A stretch of 64,000 nt of DNA from Cristatella mucedo (lineage: Eukaryota; Bryozoa; Phylactolaemata; Cristatellidae): assembly GCA_009760855.2 (NCBI GenBank), contig WPIO01000027.1, positions 1,292,001-1,356,000 of the forward strand. Direction: 5' to 3'. Positions 1 through 11,700 of this stretch are shown piece by piece (the first letter of the stretch is position 1; every line of letters begins with the position of its first letter). The translations under genes and the position numbers were made by a program. The notes beneath the pieces were generated by a model. It saw only the letters and a program-made list of their open reading frames with translations, had not been told where the DNA came from and did not search any database.

Positions 1-1131
1 TCTCTCTTTGTCTTTGACTGGAGCGGAGTACTTTTTATGCTAGGAATTCAGCCAGCCAGAGCTCGAGCTCTGCCGTTTGCCTTGCAGCCGGTTTATACCT
101 GTTGGCATGTTTGTTCGGCTGGGTGCTGGAGCTTGCTGGATCTATTTTCGGGTGCCATTGCAGTTGGTTTACTCATGATGCGAATTAGCGGATGAAGTTC
201 TTCAAGGTCTGTGTGACAGAACAGCCATCGGTCGCACGGAAAAAATAAGCATAGTATGCTCATGCAGTTTTTGCTTCATATGCTAATGTGTATCTTTCTG
301 AGCTAGTCTGTCTCAGCAGTCGCAGATTTAATCAGTCGATCGAGTTTCTTAGTGATGGTACTACTAACGTTGTGTGAGTCGTTTGTTAGATCTAATCAAT
401 GTTGAAAAGTTGTGTAATGTTGCTGGTGTGTGAAGTCTTAGTTGGTACCGAGTTTTGCCTTGGACCCATCATAGTAGCTCCCAGTAGCATTGCATGTGTA
501 CATGTTTTTTATGGTGGTGTGTAAACTGGCTCCATAGAAAATTGACGTGTAGATACTAATATTGTGGCTGCTTCTACGGCCCGGCTCCCTTTTTTTCTTG
601 TGATCTGATTGCCTTTGCGACTTGCAGAGAAATGACTTTTTAAAATTAAGGGGTTAGACGACCAGCCAGCCAGCTGATGGTAGTGTCTACTCGGACTATT
701 TCTTCTTCTATGCCCACTCAAATAAGTAGTATGCTTGGTTACTTGTACCACCCAAGATCGTTGTGTCTGATCGGTCTTAGATTCAATAGCTGGCCTGACC
801 ACATATCGATCACATCACAAGTGACTGGGCAAAGTGCCACGGTATTCGTGTTGCTGTGTGTTGTTGCCAAGAGTTCCCCCTTGCTGCAATCGTCATTTCT
901 GTCATTTTCATATATTCTAATGCTGCTGCTGATCACTAGCTCATTGCGACTATTTGATTAGGTGGTTTTCTTTTCTGTTAACCATCATGCATGATATATT
1001 TATTGTTTCCAGTGAGGTGTGCCTATTGAAGATCGATGTGTGCAGTCAGTTGTAAATACTATTACATTTTTTTTACCGCTATTCAGCTGAATGTACTTAT
1101 AGATATTGATGCTCTGTGAATTTTATTGCAG
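1..1131 (+). other. PHF12 intron, left edge of window
   Basis: No coding exon was recognised here. The stretch ends in a good 3' splice site (pyrimidine-rich tract, then ttttattgcag) directly before the PHD1 exon. The start codon and the first half of PHD finger 1 must lie left of the window. Short open frames in this stretch have no recognisable similarity. Confidence 0.6.
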
Positions 1132-1207
1132 TGACCCTCCATTGGAAGAAGAAGATGTGCCTAGTGGTGAATGGCTATGTCATAAATGCAAAGTGTCTCT
1201 GTTGCAA
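1132..1207 (+). CDS. PHF12: PHF12 exon: second half of PHD finger 1
   Basis: The exon opens in phase 2, completing a split Cys codon, and reads D-P-P-L-E-E-E-D then GEWLCHKCK, the classic end of a PHD finger (DPPL, then W and CxxC). It ends in CAA before a consensus gtaagt donor, in phase 0. The first zinc ligands are in an upstream exon outside the window. Confidence 0.85.
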
Positions 1208-4200
1208 GTAAGTTGTGGTCAGTGTGCTCTCTTGTGGTAGTGATTGCCATCGATCGCTCTGTTTCATAATTGACCTAGGTCGTGGCTGGTCTGGCTTTGT
1301 TTCGTTTTGTGCACATTGCAAATGAGACTGGTCTGTTGCTTGAAGAAGCAGCAGCAATATGAAAAACCTGTAAGATTAACCTTGAATGCTTGGTCGGGGT
1401 ATGCGATATCATGGCAACTGGCAGCCTAAATGGAGAGTATCATAGGAGCCCATCTCTTTCTCACGTGCTGTGTGAACCATGCTAAGAAATTGCATGATGG
1501 GTTACATTGAGCAGTGATGGCACACTAGGTAAGGCGGTTGCTTTTCACTACCTTGGTCCCGAAGTGGTGGGTTCGAATCCTGCGGGTTGGGGATTCCTTA
1601 TCGCTGCTGCAAGTGGTGGTGATAGCCGTAAAGGCTCTTCTGTCGATATACAAAAAGAGGCTGTTAAATCAGCTAGTATTTTTTCTTTATCGTCGTAGAC
1701 AAATAAGCACCCAAATTTACCACTCCTGACATTTGTAGTAGCCTCGACTTTCTGTCTCTACCTTGTCATGACATCCATCCAAATCATCAGACGTCCTCAA
1801 TATTTGGGTTAGCTTGAGAAACATCAACCACTGCAAGACATTGTTATTTATTTGGCCTTGTTTGTGGCATTACTGCCTATTGCCTTAGTAATTTGTTTTG
1901 TATACGAGAGGTCTGTTGCATCTCGAATGAGATACTGGTCTCCCTGGAAAGCATACATATAGTCCGGTGTCCCCAAAAGTTGGTGCTTCAGTGAGGGCAG
2001 ATGAGCTCAGTCCCTTGCCTTTTTAACTCGAAACAAACAAATCTGACTTCACAGAGACATATTTGACCTCTTAGATGAGTTCTTTTTGTGGACTGCACTC
2101 TTTTGACAGTTTCAAGCAAATTGCCCTGCTAATACTGTCACAATGCTGGTTATATAGAGGATTTGTGATCAAATGTGACCTTGATTGTTGTATCAGCTGC
2201 ATCGGTAGGCACAAACTGCAAGATAGTCACTATGTTGCTGAGAAATCAGTGGGCCACCAATAAAGACGATTGGGCTACAATCCTCTCATTCTTACATTAT
2301 CCGGCACTATGAGTTATAACCAGAAGCAGTACCCAACTCCAATAGTCGGTTGTATTGCAGCAACACTTCTTATAAATGTCATCTAAGTAGATGTCTATGT
2401 ACCGTTTTTGATCTATTGTACCTGTTTGTCCGTCTTTATCTTCTTGTTTCTCTGTCTGTCCCTGAATCCCTCTTCCGCTCTATCTCTCTTGCTCTTTCAC
2501 TCTTTCTTCTTTTTCATCGTTTGTGCACTTGCTCCGAGCTCTTAATCCAGATTTAACCAACTCGATTATCAATGCGAAAGCCCTCTTTGTGCAAATTGTT
2601 TGTCGACTCACTTAGGGAAACTAGTCGTAGATGGTGTATGACTGACAAGGAGGAGAATTCAGCTGCACTCTGGATCATCCTCGATCAGTATATTGCCGCC
2701 CTGGGTCGACTAAGTGGTTAAGGTGCTTGCCTTTGACGACGGCGGTCAAGTTCATTATATTTGACGGCCGAGCTCGTGGGCTCGAGCCCTGTGGCATATG
2801 TGAAGCGCCTGAATAGAGATTAAGTTTCCTTAGTGTGTTATACAATTGAATTTTATATTTGTTATTTCTATATGGGTTAGAGGATTTGAGCAAGTCGTCA
2901 TAATGGCTGAGCTGAATGACTCAAGAGTTTGCAAATCGGCAATTTGTCGGCACACTTTTGTCCGACTCTTATGTCGGGTTTCCTATGATCCTATGAATGG
3001 CTGGGCTGTTGTAACCCTACCTTAAGTTGTGCAAAAGTGAGAAGCCCTGTTTTTAGAAGCCCAGTCGGGTCTTGTGCCGGTATGAAAAGCCGTTTTCATT
3101 GTTAATTTGCTTGACGAGTCTCAGCAAAGCAGCAGACAGGGGAGAACTGAGGGACAGGATTAGATCAGTAATGCTAATAATAAACTTAATAATAATACAT
3201 TAGTATAATGTCCTCAGAGAATTCAATCATATGCAGTAAGTTAAGTATGATCATAGGTAGCCTGCTTAAAGTAGCCTGAAACATGATCAGTAGCCCTGTT
3301 TTGAGGACACGCAGGCCCAATCTTCTTGCCTGGGTTTTGTGAAGCTTTTTGCTTGGCATACCTTGCAGTGGCAGCCGTGTCTGTTGAATGCTTGAGATCT
3401 CGCAAGACTTTCTAGAAGTAAGCTACCAATCTGTGTCCAGTAGTTTGTAGAATCGGTCAAGTATAAACTTTCTCCGAAAACTGAAAACTGTGGTGCCTAG
3501 TGTGCTCGCTTCGCACCCGATTTCACATCATAAATGCTAAAACTCTGCCTAGTCAATAGGGTACTCAAAGTCAAAGCAGCTTTCAGTGCACGGCCGATGA
3601 CCTATTTCTGTCGTCAGGTTGAAGCAGGGAAAAGGCAAAATCGTGGGAAAAAAGCCAGAAATAATCTACAAAATCTGTATGGGGTTTTCCACAGCAAAAA
3701 TCGGTATTAAAAAAAATACCATCAACCAGCATGTCTTCACGTAACAGAAAAAGCACAAACGTAAAAAGAAGGCTTCTGCAACCAGATTCGAACGTCACTT
3801 TAACCAAGCCACCTTAGTCAATGGAATCTGATCTTGATACTGCAGTTAGCAGGCAAACAGTGCATCGTGGATTTGCCTCGGATATCTTTTGGTGTCAGCT
3901 GGTTGTCATCTGCATGGAAGTGAAAGCCTAGCTTGTGCTTGGCGATTTCATCGGCAAGAGTAGAGTATAAATTGAGAAGGAAAAAGCATACCAAGCATAG
4001 AGCCTTCGGCTACCCCCTTCCCAAACCCGGAATTTAGTGGTTCTTCCGATAGTTTTTGCCATCCATGCTCCGGAGTATCCGACTGAGATAGGACCTAAAC
4101 CATTTGCAGTTTGATCTCTGCGTGCTCCTGTTTCCCCCACCACCAGGTGGACGTTGGTTGCTACGAGGGCAGGAGGCTGCCTGCGTCCAGGCACCGGTCG

Positions 4201-6190
4201 CGGAAGCGACGCTACCAGGACAGCGACGACGAGGGCTACTCGCCCGAGCACAGCGAAGACGAGCGGCACGACGACGGCAACGACAGCGAAACCGCGAGCC
4301 GCTGCGAAGCGGACGACGAAATGGCCGGCGATCGACCGGACAGCGTCAGCTCGGACCCGGGCAGCGGAGGCGGCTACAGCAGCAGCAGCAGGGGTGGCAG
4401 CAGCCAGTCGTTCGACTTGCTCGTGCACGCCGCTCGGCTCATGAATCCGCAGCAGTTCGAGCTTCCCAAGGAGCTGGCCTCGTGCAGCGTGGCCATACCA
4501 GGTTCGCTCTCGGCCCCTGTTGTTCCGTTCGGCGCTCCGCTCCTGCTGGCCCCTGCTAGCACCCCTTCCACCATCATTCGTGCGTGTCCCTGCTCGTTGA
4601 TAATAATGATGCGTTTGTATAGCCCCCTATAGATCTCTTTCTAGGCTCGCTCGAGTCGCGAGCGGCTTTGCACAGTGACGGCCGTCCCAGCACGCACAGA
4701 CCCGCAGCTATGGCTTTGCTCATCACGCGCGGAAGTAGTGCGTTTTTTCTTTTCAACGGTTTGATTGCCTCTTAGTTCTACCGACCGGCCAGAGTTGATA
4801 TCGTCTGCTTAGGAGGTGGGTGGGCAGGCAGCGGGAGGAGTTTTGCAAAGAGTTTTCAGGTGGCAGCCAGGCTGTCCCCGTGCCACGAGTCTCTTTTTGT
4901 TTAGCACGTTAGTGTGCGGAAATAGGAATTAGTTATGAGCTTGCTTGCCGGTTTGTTGCTGCTCGGTGGCACTGCCTCGTGTGCATCCAGTTCGTCGGTG
5001 AATCCGTATTTAAGAATGTCCGGAAAGCGGACAAGGTTGACGTGTAGAGCTGCGGCCGGTGCGCAGCAATAATAGTCGCTCACCACTCAGTGGAACTGCA
5101 GACTGACTTGCTCCCTGCTGATCGCATTCGCCTTTGCTGGCGCTCTCCCAGGCACGAGCAAGAAGAAGACGTGCCGTGAGCTGAAGGGTAACAGCGGAGG
5201 CGGCAGCAGGAAGCTGCCGCCGCACGAGCTGGACAACGGCACGGTGCCTCTGCCGGCCAAGGTGTGCTTCATGTGCAACAGGTGAGCAGCAGCAGCAGCA
5301 GCAGCCTCTGCTGGCGGGACGGGGAGACTGAGCGTGCCCGAATCGGCGGGCATGGCCCACACGGCGAGCCACGACCGCACCCTCGAGCAGTGCCGAGGAA
5401 AGATGCTGCCAGTGTGCCAAGTATGGGGCGTGGCACGCCAGCAAGCAACTGCTTGCAGCGCTGGCAGCACGGCCTCGAGCCGCCTTCATGCAGTGGTGGC
5501 GGTTGCACGGCACCTTTTCCTATGCGACGGCTTTAGCACGGGGCCTTTCTCTTTGCGAGCCCTACCTCTAGCTGTGGTGCGTGTCACGCGGCTTGGCTTG
5601 CTGCACATCGGATGGAATCGTCATTTGTTTTCGTAGGTCGTGCCGCAGGGCCGCACTCCTGCAGTGTGACTATTGTCCGCTGCTGTATCATCTCGACTGT
5701 CTAGATCCGCCGTTGACAACGGTGCCCCCTGGTCGGTGGATGTGTTCGAACCACGTGGACAACTTCCTGGTAAGCGTTCAATCGTATGGCTGTACATCTG
5801 TGCCCTCACCCATCTCCGTGGGACCGCCACTGACAGAGGTGGTTGATCGACGTCTCGCTCACCATTCTGCCCGGGTCTTGTATATGTCAGGCTTCCGGGG
5901 TTCAGTTAGCATCAAACGATTGAAGGGCCAACACCCGGGTCTTACCCTTGGGCAAAGTGCTAGTCGCACGTCACGGACCGGTGATGCCGTGGATTCGAGA
6001 TCTGACGCAGGCAATTCTCTGATGTCCACTGCAAGCAGGATTGATAGCCGCTGAGGCTCTTCTATCATTGGTTAAGTGAACCTGTTGAATCAATTCGCAT
6101 TTACATTTACTTTATTTTGACCAGGTAATCCGAGAAACGGCCTCTGCTTCTAGTTCCTGCGAGAACGGTTGCTGCATTCCTCGGTCTGTC

Positions 6191-6288
<98 letters not shown>

Positions 6289-8672
6289 CTCTTGGTTGGC
6301 CTAACTCTGCCAACCAACTAGTTCGAGTTGTTCCTCCTGAGCTCGAGCTGCTACAGCCTGTGCCTCGATCTTGGCGAAAGTGAAGTGTGTGGCATGCGAG
6401 CTCGTGGTCCGAGCTCGGCTAACCGAGCTGCTTTCGCTGGCTGTAACTGCTGCACACGAATGGGTGCAAAAAGCACTCGACCCTGAGGCTCGAGCTGCTC
6501 ATAGCTTCATGCATCCTTTTTGTTCGTTAACTGCAGGAGATTTTAGCCAGTTGTCTACTTGAACCTTTGCCAATGGCTCTGGAGGCTTAAGGTCGGCATA
6601 GAGCAGTCCAGGTCCCCCCTTTTCTTTTCGAGACTACTATCACTTTCGTCTCTAGTGCTGTACGAATGCAGCCTACGGCCCAGCTAGAATTTCACCTTTC
6701 TTTTGGGCCGAGTTGTGCTAGCTTTCAGCCGGCAAACTCTCACTGCAGAGCGGCCACGTGTTGCCCAGTTGCACAGCGTCGTTCCAACGCCTGTAGCTGA
6801 GTTGCAGCAGCTGCTCTCTTCAGCCACTCTCTGCAAACCGCTGTGCTGAATGGGTGGCCTTATTTGCCTAATTAGGTTGGCAGTGGCATGCCAGCGCCTG
6901 TGTCTTGTGTGTCACAGGCTGCAGAGGTTACAGTGCACAATGGTCGGAAACTTTGGTGGACCCTTCCTTTCTTTTGATCATGCAGCCTGCTTTCCAGCTA
7001 CCTGTAAAACTAATAATAATAATAATAATAATAATAATATTGCACTTGATAAAGCGCCCTCAGAGAACTTAATCTCTTTCTAGGCGCTTTAGTTCGGCAT
7101 TGCCCTTGGTTGTTAGCTGATGTTAGAGCCTAAAGTGTTGGAGGCTGTCAGAAGGAAGAGCCAGGGCCACAAAGGTGAGGGGGTAACAAGAATGGGCTGC
7201 TACGCGATGGCAATGCAGAAACGGGCACTCATCCCACGGGATTCAGCTGGACTCGAATTTTTTGGTGTGTCCGGAGATTTCAACCCGAAGTCAAGAGTGC
7301 ATATCTATAGGAATGAGCAATTTTGATTGGATTGGTTTTGCTATAAATGTCATCAAACGTCCTTGAATTTTATATTTTGCAATCATGACATGTATATAAA
7401 AAAGTATTTAACTTAAGTGAAATGAACTACTGCAATGGTGAACAAGCAGAGCTGAACTTACATTTGCATTACACTTACACTTACATTATTCCGTCAAGTA
7501 TTGGTCGAGTTATGGAATTTGCAAAGCACAAAGCTGCAATGTAAATGAAGCTATTTAAAAGTCACAGGTGTGTACCTCAACAAGTTGCAAACCTCGATGT
7601 ACCAATGTTCAACAAGTTGAGGGAATTCGTAGTATGTGATGTGGGGATCAGCACATTTTTTAATTCGTAGATATTTTGTTTCCGGTTTACTTCCGGGTTA
7701 GGCATCGTTTGCGTAATTTTTTTTTAATGCTTCTTTATGGAAATCGTCAAAACTTCATATCCCATTTCTAACGTTTATTTTTTTTAAAGGTATCGTAATT
7801 AATTATTTGATTGTTGGACCGATCTTCTCAGCAGTTTCTCGAAATTTACCCTTAATAGTATAATAGTTGCCTGAAACTTTCACAGCCAGACCGGGAGGCC
7901 ATGACAGGACAGATACCGATGGACAAGACAACACGGCTCCCCCTAGTTGTCCCCTTTGTGGCAACATGCATACCTGTATATAGGGCAAAGAGCATACTTG
8001 ACCAATCCCGCAGCAGTTTCCGGTAAAGTTTAGCTGCACTTTCCTTTAGTCACTGCCTCCCTCTGCAGGTTCGCTTTTTCTATTCGCCTCTCCTGCTACC
8101 CACCCAGCAGCAACGCCTTGAGGGCACAGCATTTTTAAACCGCCCTGTATTTCCCGAGTATGCAGCACCTTGTCTCTTGTGTACCTGCAGGAAGAGAAAG
8201 TATTGCAAACCGATCGCCTCACGGAGAGAGTGATGCTGCTCGAGAAATTCTGCGGGCCCATAGATCAGCACGCAGTCCGACTGGATTTCATTCGCAAAGT
8301 CCGCCGCAAGCATCCTCCATTTCGCTTGAAGATTCGGCACGCCGACCGCCCAACGATCTCGGTATGCCCGAATGCTCTTCTTGTCGTGCTGCTGCGCCTC
8401 CCTTGTGGGCTCTCAGCCGCGCCGCTCTCCCACACTGCACTGGCAGTGGCACCGGCCACGTTTTTCGAGCGAGCGCTCGGCTGCACAGTCGCAATCGTCC
8501 ATGGCTGCTGCAGGTACCTCAGTCAGTCAAATGCCAGTACGAGTTCCCTCCAACGCTGCTGCCTCGTGCCGACGGAAGGCACTGGCCTGTGGCCGCTACG
8601 CTGCCTCACGGCTGCTCGGCTTCGCCAGCTGCTCGCTCGTGCGAGGCCTCGTTCGAGGAACAGGAGGAGGTG

Positions 8673-8720
<48 letters not shown>

Positions 8721-8751
8721 CGAGGCCTCGTTCGAGGAACAGGAGGAGGTG

Positions 8752-8798
<47 letters not shown>

Positions 8799-11700
8799 TC
8801 TCTTTCGTGCGAGGCCTCGTTCGAGGAACAGGAGGAGGTGAGCTCTCACTCTCTCTCTCTTTCTCTTCTCTTCTCTCGCTCTCTCCCAGGCTGCCTTGCA
8901 TCCTGTCGTCGCTGCCGCAGCCGAGCCTGTCAGATAACCGAGCAAGCAGTTGACGCTGGCTGTTGTTGCGGCAAAACGGCTCTGGTCTGCATCGGGTAAC
9001 AGCTCCGTGGTGCCGATGCAGCTTTCCCCTTGCACCTTTTTCCAATTCTTTAGTCTGTTTACCTTTCACCAGTCGTATGCTGGGAAAAGGTGCTTAGCGG
9101 TCGCTGGCTGCAGTGGGTAGCAGGTCAGGTTCGCGTGCATCGTCTCGGCCTCATTCGCTTGTAGTGGCTGACTGGAGTGGTGCTGCTGCAGCTAAGCGCG
9201 GCACAATACCTGAGCCAGTGCAGGACCGCTGGCGCTGCTGCAGCTGCGCCGCCCGGCGGCATAGCTGCGGCCGCACCCTCGCCGGCAACCTGCGGCAAGC
9301 CCACTGCCTCAGTGCAGCCAACGTTCATGAAGGACGATGCCGACCTCGGTCAGGCGCCGCTGCCGCAGGCCGCGGTCGGTTCGGCTGGCTCGCACGAATC
9401 AGACTGCTCTGGGGCTGCGCTGGCTAACGGTTGCATCGGCAAGACGACAGGTGGCAACGTTTCGCTGCTCGCCTCGCGGTCGATGGCCAATGGAGAGGTG
9501 GCAGACCTCGAGGTGACCGACTGTGCAGACGCAAGCAAGAGCCGAGTGGTGGCCATAGTGGGTGGCGGCGGCAGCAGCAAGCCTGCTGCCGCTGCTGCTG
9601 CAGCCACGTCTATCCTGCAGCCTCGCATCGGGCAGGCGAGCAAGATGGCAGCTTCGGGTGGCTCGGCAACGCCCTCTGCACAGCGGCTCATCTCGTCATC
9701 CGGTGGCGTGACCAAGGTCATCACCGTGTCGACAGCAGCCGCTGCTTCGCCTGTGGCGAGCGGCCAAGGTTTGTGGGGCCGTCATTGCCGGGGGGACGGG
9801 TGTGCTTGATGGCTTCTTCCTTTCGCCTCGCGAGCACGGCTGAGCGCCATGATGTGCGTGCTGCGCCCACGCGGGTTTGACGCACGGCCGTGCTGCTCGT
9901 ACACCGCTCACAGGTAAAGCGCCGTGCACGACCGTGGCCGCGGCCAGTGGCCTGTCGTCGTCCGCATCGCCGGGACCTGCAGCAGTCGCTCAGGCTGCGT
10001 CTGCTGGACCGCTGGAGTCGGCTGCTGTCGCCGCTGCAGCTGCAGCAGCCGCCGCGGGGGCAGCTGCGGCTGCCGCGATCGAGGCCGAGCTGAGCAAGTT
10101 GGACGACAAGCTCGTGCGTCTGCTGGCCTGCCAAAGGCTGCACCAGCTGCTGCAGGCCAAAGGTCACCTGCCGTCCACCACCGGCGGAGCAGCGCAGCAG
10201 CCGAGAAAGGGCATGCTCAGTGAGCTCCTCGCCCCAGCGCAGCACTCCTCGGCTGGTAAGGAGGCAACCTCATGAGCTGCAGTCGCCATCGCTGCCACTG
10301 CTGCCTCGATGTTGACCTTGCCGGAGCGCCTCTCCGCGAACCGTTGCCGGCTGACGTGAAGGCTGCCAATAGGCCGGATGCTGCCTCGCTGCGGCTGCGA
10401 TTCGGCCTCGCGGGGCACTGCAGGCTCGAAGGCCCTGCTCGGCTTGTGAGTCAGAAGTTGCGAGACCCCGGCTCTTTCTATCTACCGTCGTCATTTTGCA
10501 GGTGGTCCGACGACGACGAACCAGGTGCGGGCCAGGGCCGTGCTCAGCCCTGTTGGGGCGTGCCGTGGCCAGCCGGTCCCGATGTCCTACAGAAGTCTCA
10601 CCGTCGGCACAGGTCTGCTGCCGCCGCTTCACAGGACCAGCGCCGATTCTCTTAGTATTGCAGCAGCCTGCTTCCACTCTGCATCTGTTGCTGCTGTTCG
10701 GTGCTGCTGCCCGTTTTTTGCAATGTCTGTCGAGCTGATGCCATTGGCTCGCATCGCTGCTTGGTCTGCTGCAGGTGCCGACATGGACGTCTGCCTGCCC
10801 AATTACGCACACTGTAATTTTGTGAGCGCAAGGCATGCATGCATATTTTACGATGAGGTGGGTGACTGGCAGCAGCCGCTGCTGCCGTCGCTTGTTGCAT
10901 GCCACTGGTTCGGTGCACCTATATATTGTCATCTTCGTGACAATCGTCATTTGTCTGGCCTTGAATGAAGACAGGCTGCATTGCGCTGCTTGTCTCTGGA
11001 TGAAGTTAGCTGTGCAACCTCCCTGCGTGACAGTCCGGCAGAAGGGCGTTTTTGCATCGGGTTTAGCTAGCGTTTCTTGCTGTCGGTGAGCTTTGCGACT
11101 GAGCAAGCTGGGCGAACTGCTGCTTTGCATGACTAAGACGCACTCAGCCCTGCTGGTCCGAGAGGCATTCACACAGCCCCGAGTTCTTGATAGACGCACC
11201 CCGAGCTATTTCGGGGCGCGAGTTGACGGTATTGTTTGTGTGACTTGCGGATGAACTGACGTGTTGTATCAAGGGGGGGAGGGGACGTTAGCTGAAAGCC
11301 GCTAGATCTCCGTGCCACTGCTGCTGCCATGTCAGTACTGAAGCTCTGGCAAGCCAGCCCCTGCAGCATGAGTTGGGCCTGTTTGCTTCAGCACGGTTAG
11401 CCCGGCACCATCGTGGTAAGCTGCCCTGCCTGCCTAGTCGTCCGAGCACGCTGCCTGCCTATAAGTGCAGTAACTCATCGACGCGAAATCGTGTACTTTC
11501 ATGCTAGTCAAAACTGGCAACCCATCTAAGCATATTCAACTGGTGTAGTGTGGCAGCAGTGGCACACAGCAAAATGTGCTAGGAGTCCCACCCCCCCCCC
11601 GTGGGTTGCCGGCTGTTATTATGTTGGAAAGTGTGTGACTTGTATGCCTGTCTAGTCATGCGGCCTCTGTCACCTGGTGTGGGCTTGAGTTTTATAAATT

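Noticed and set aside
1512-1600. tRNA gene
   Set aside because: A and B boxes are present but there is no cloverleaf with acceptor stem; the unit recurs with a common non-tRNA tail, so it is SINE-C. The same holds for SINE-B copies.
6107-6313. Arg-Glu and Ser-Leu open frames over CT tracts (also near 8600-8900 and 17470-17700)
   Set aside because: They exist only because a dinucleotide repeat has no stops; no start context, domain or splice support.
9223-9224. Acceptor gccagtgcag for the long PHF12 exon
   Set aside because: It is out of phase with the previous exon (phase 0), while the acceptor before 9192 is in phase.
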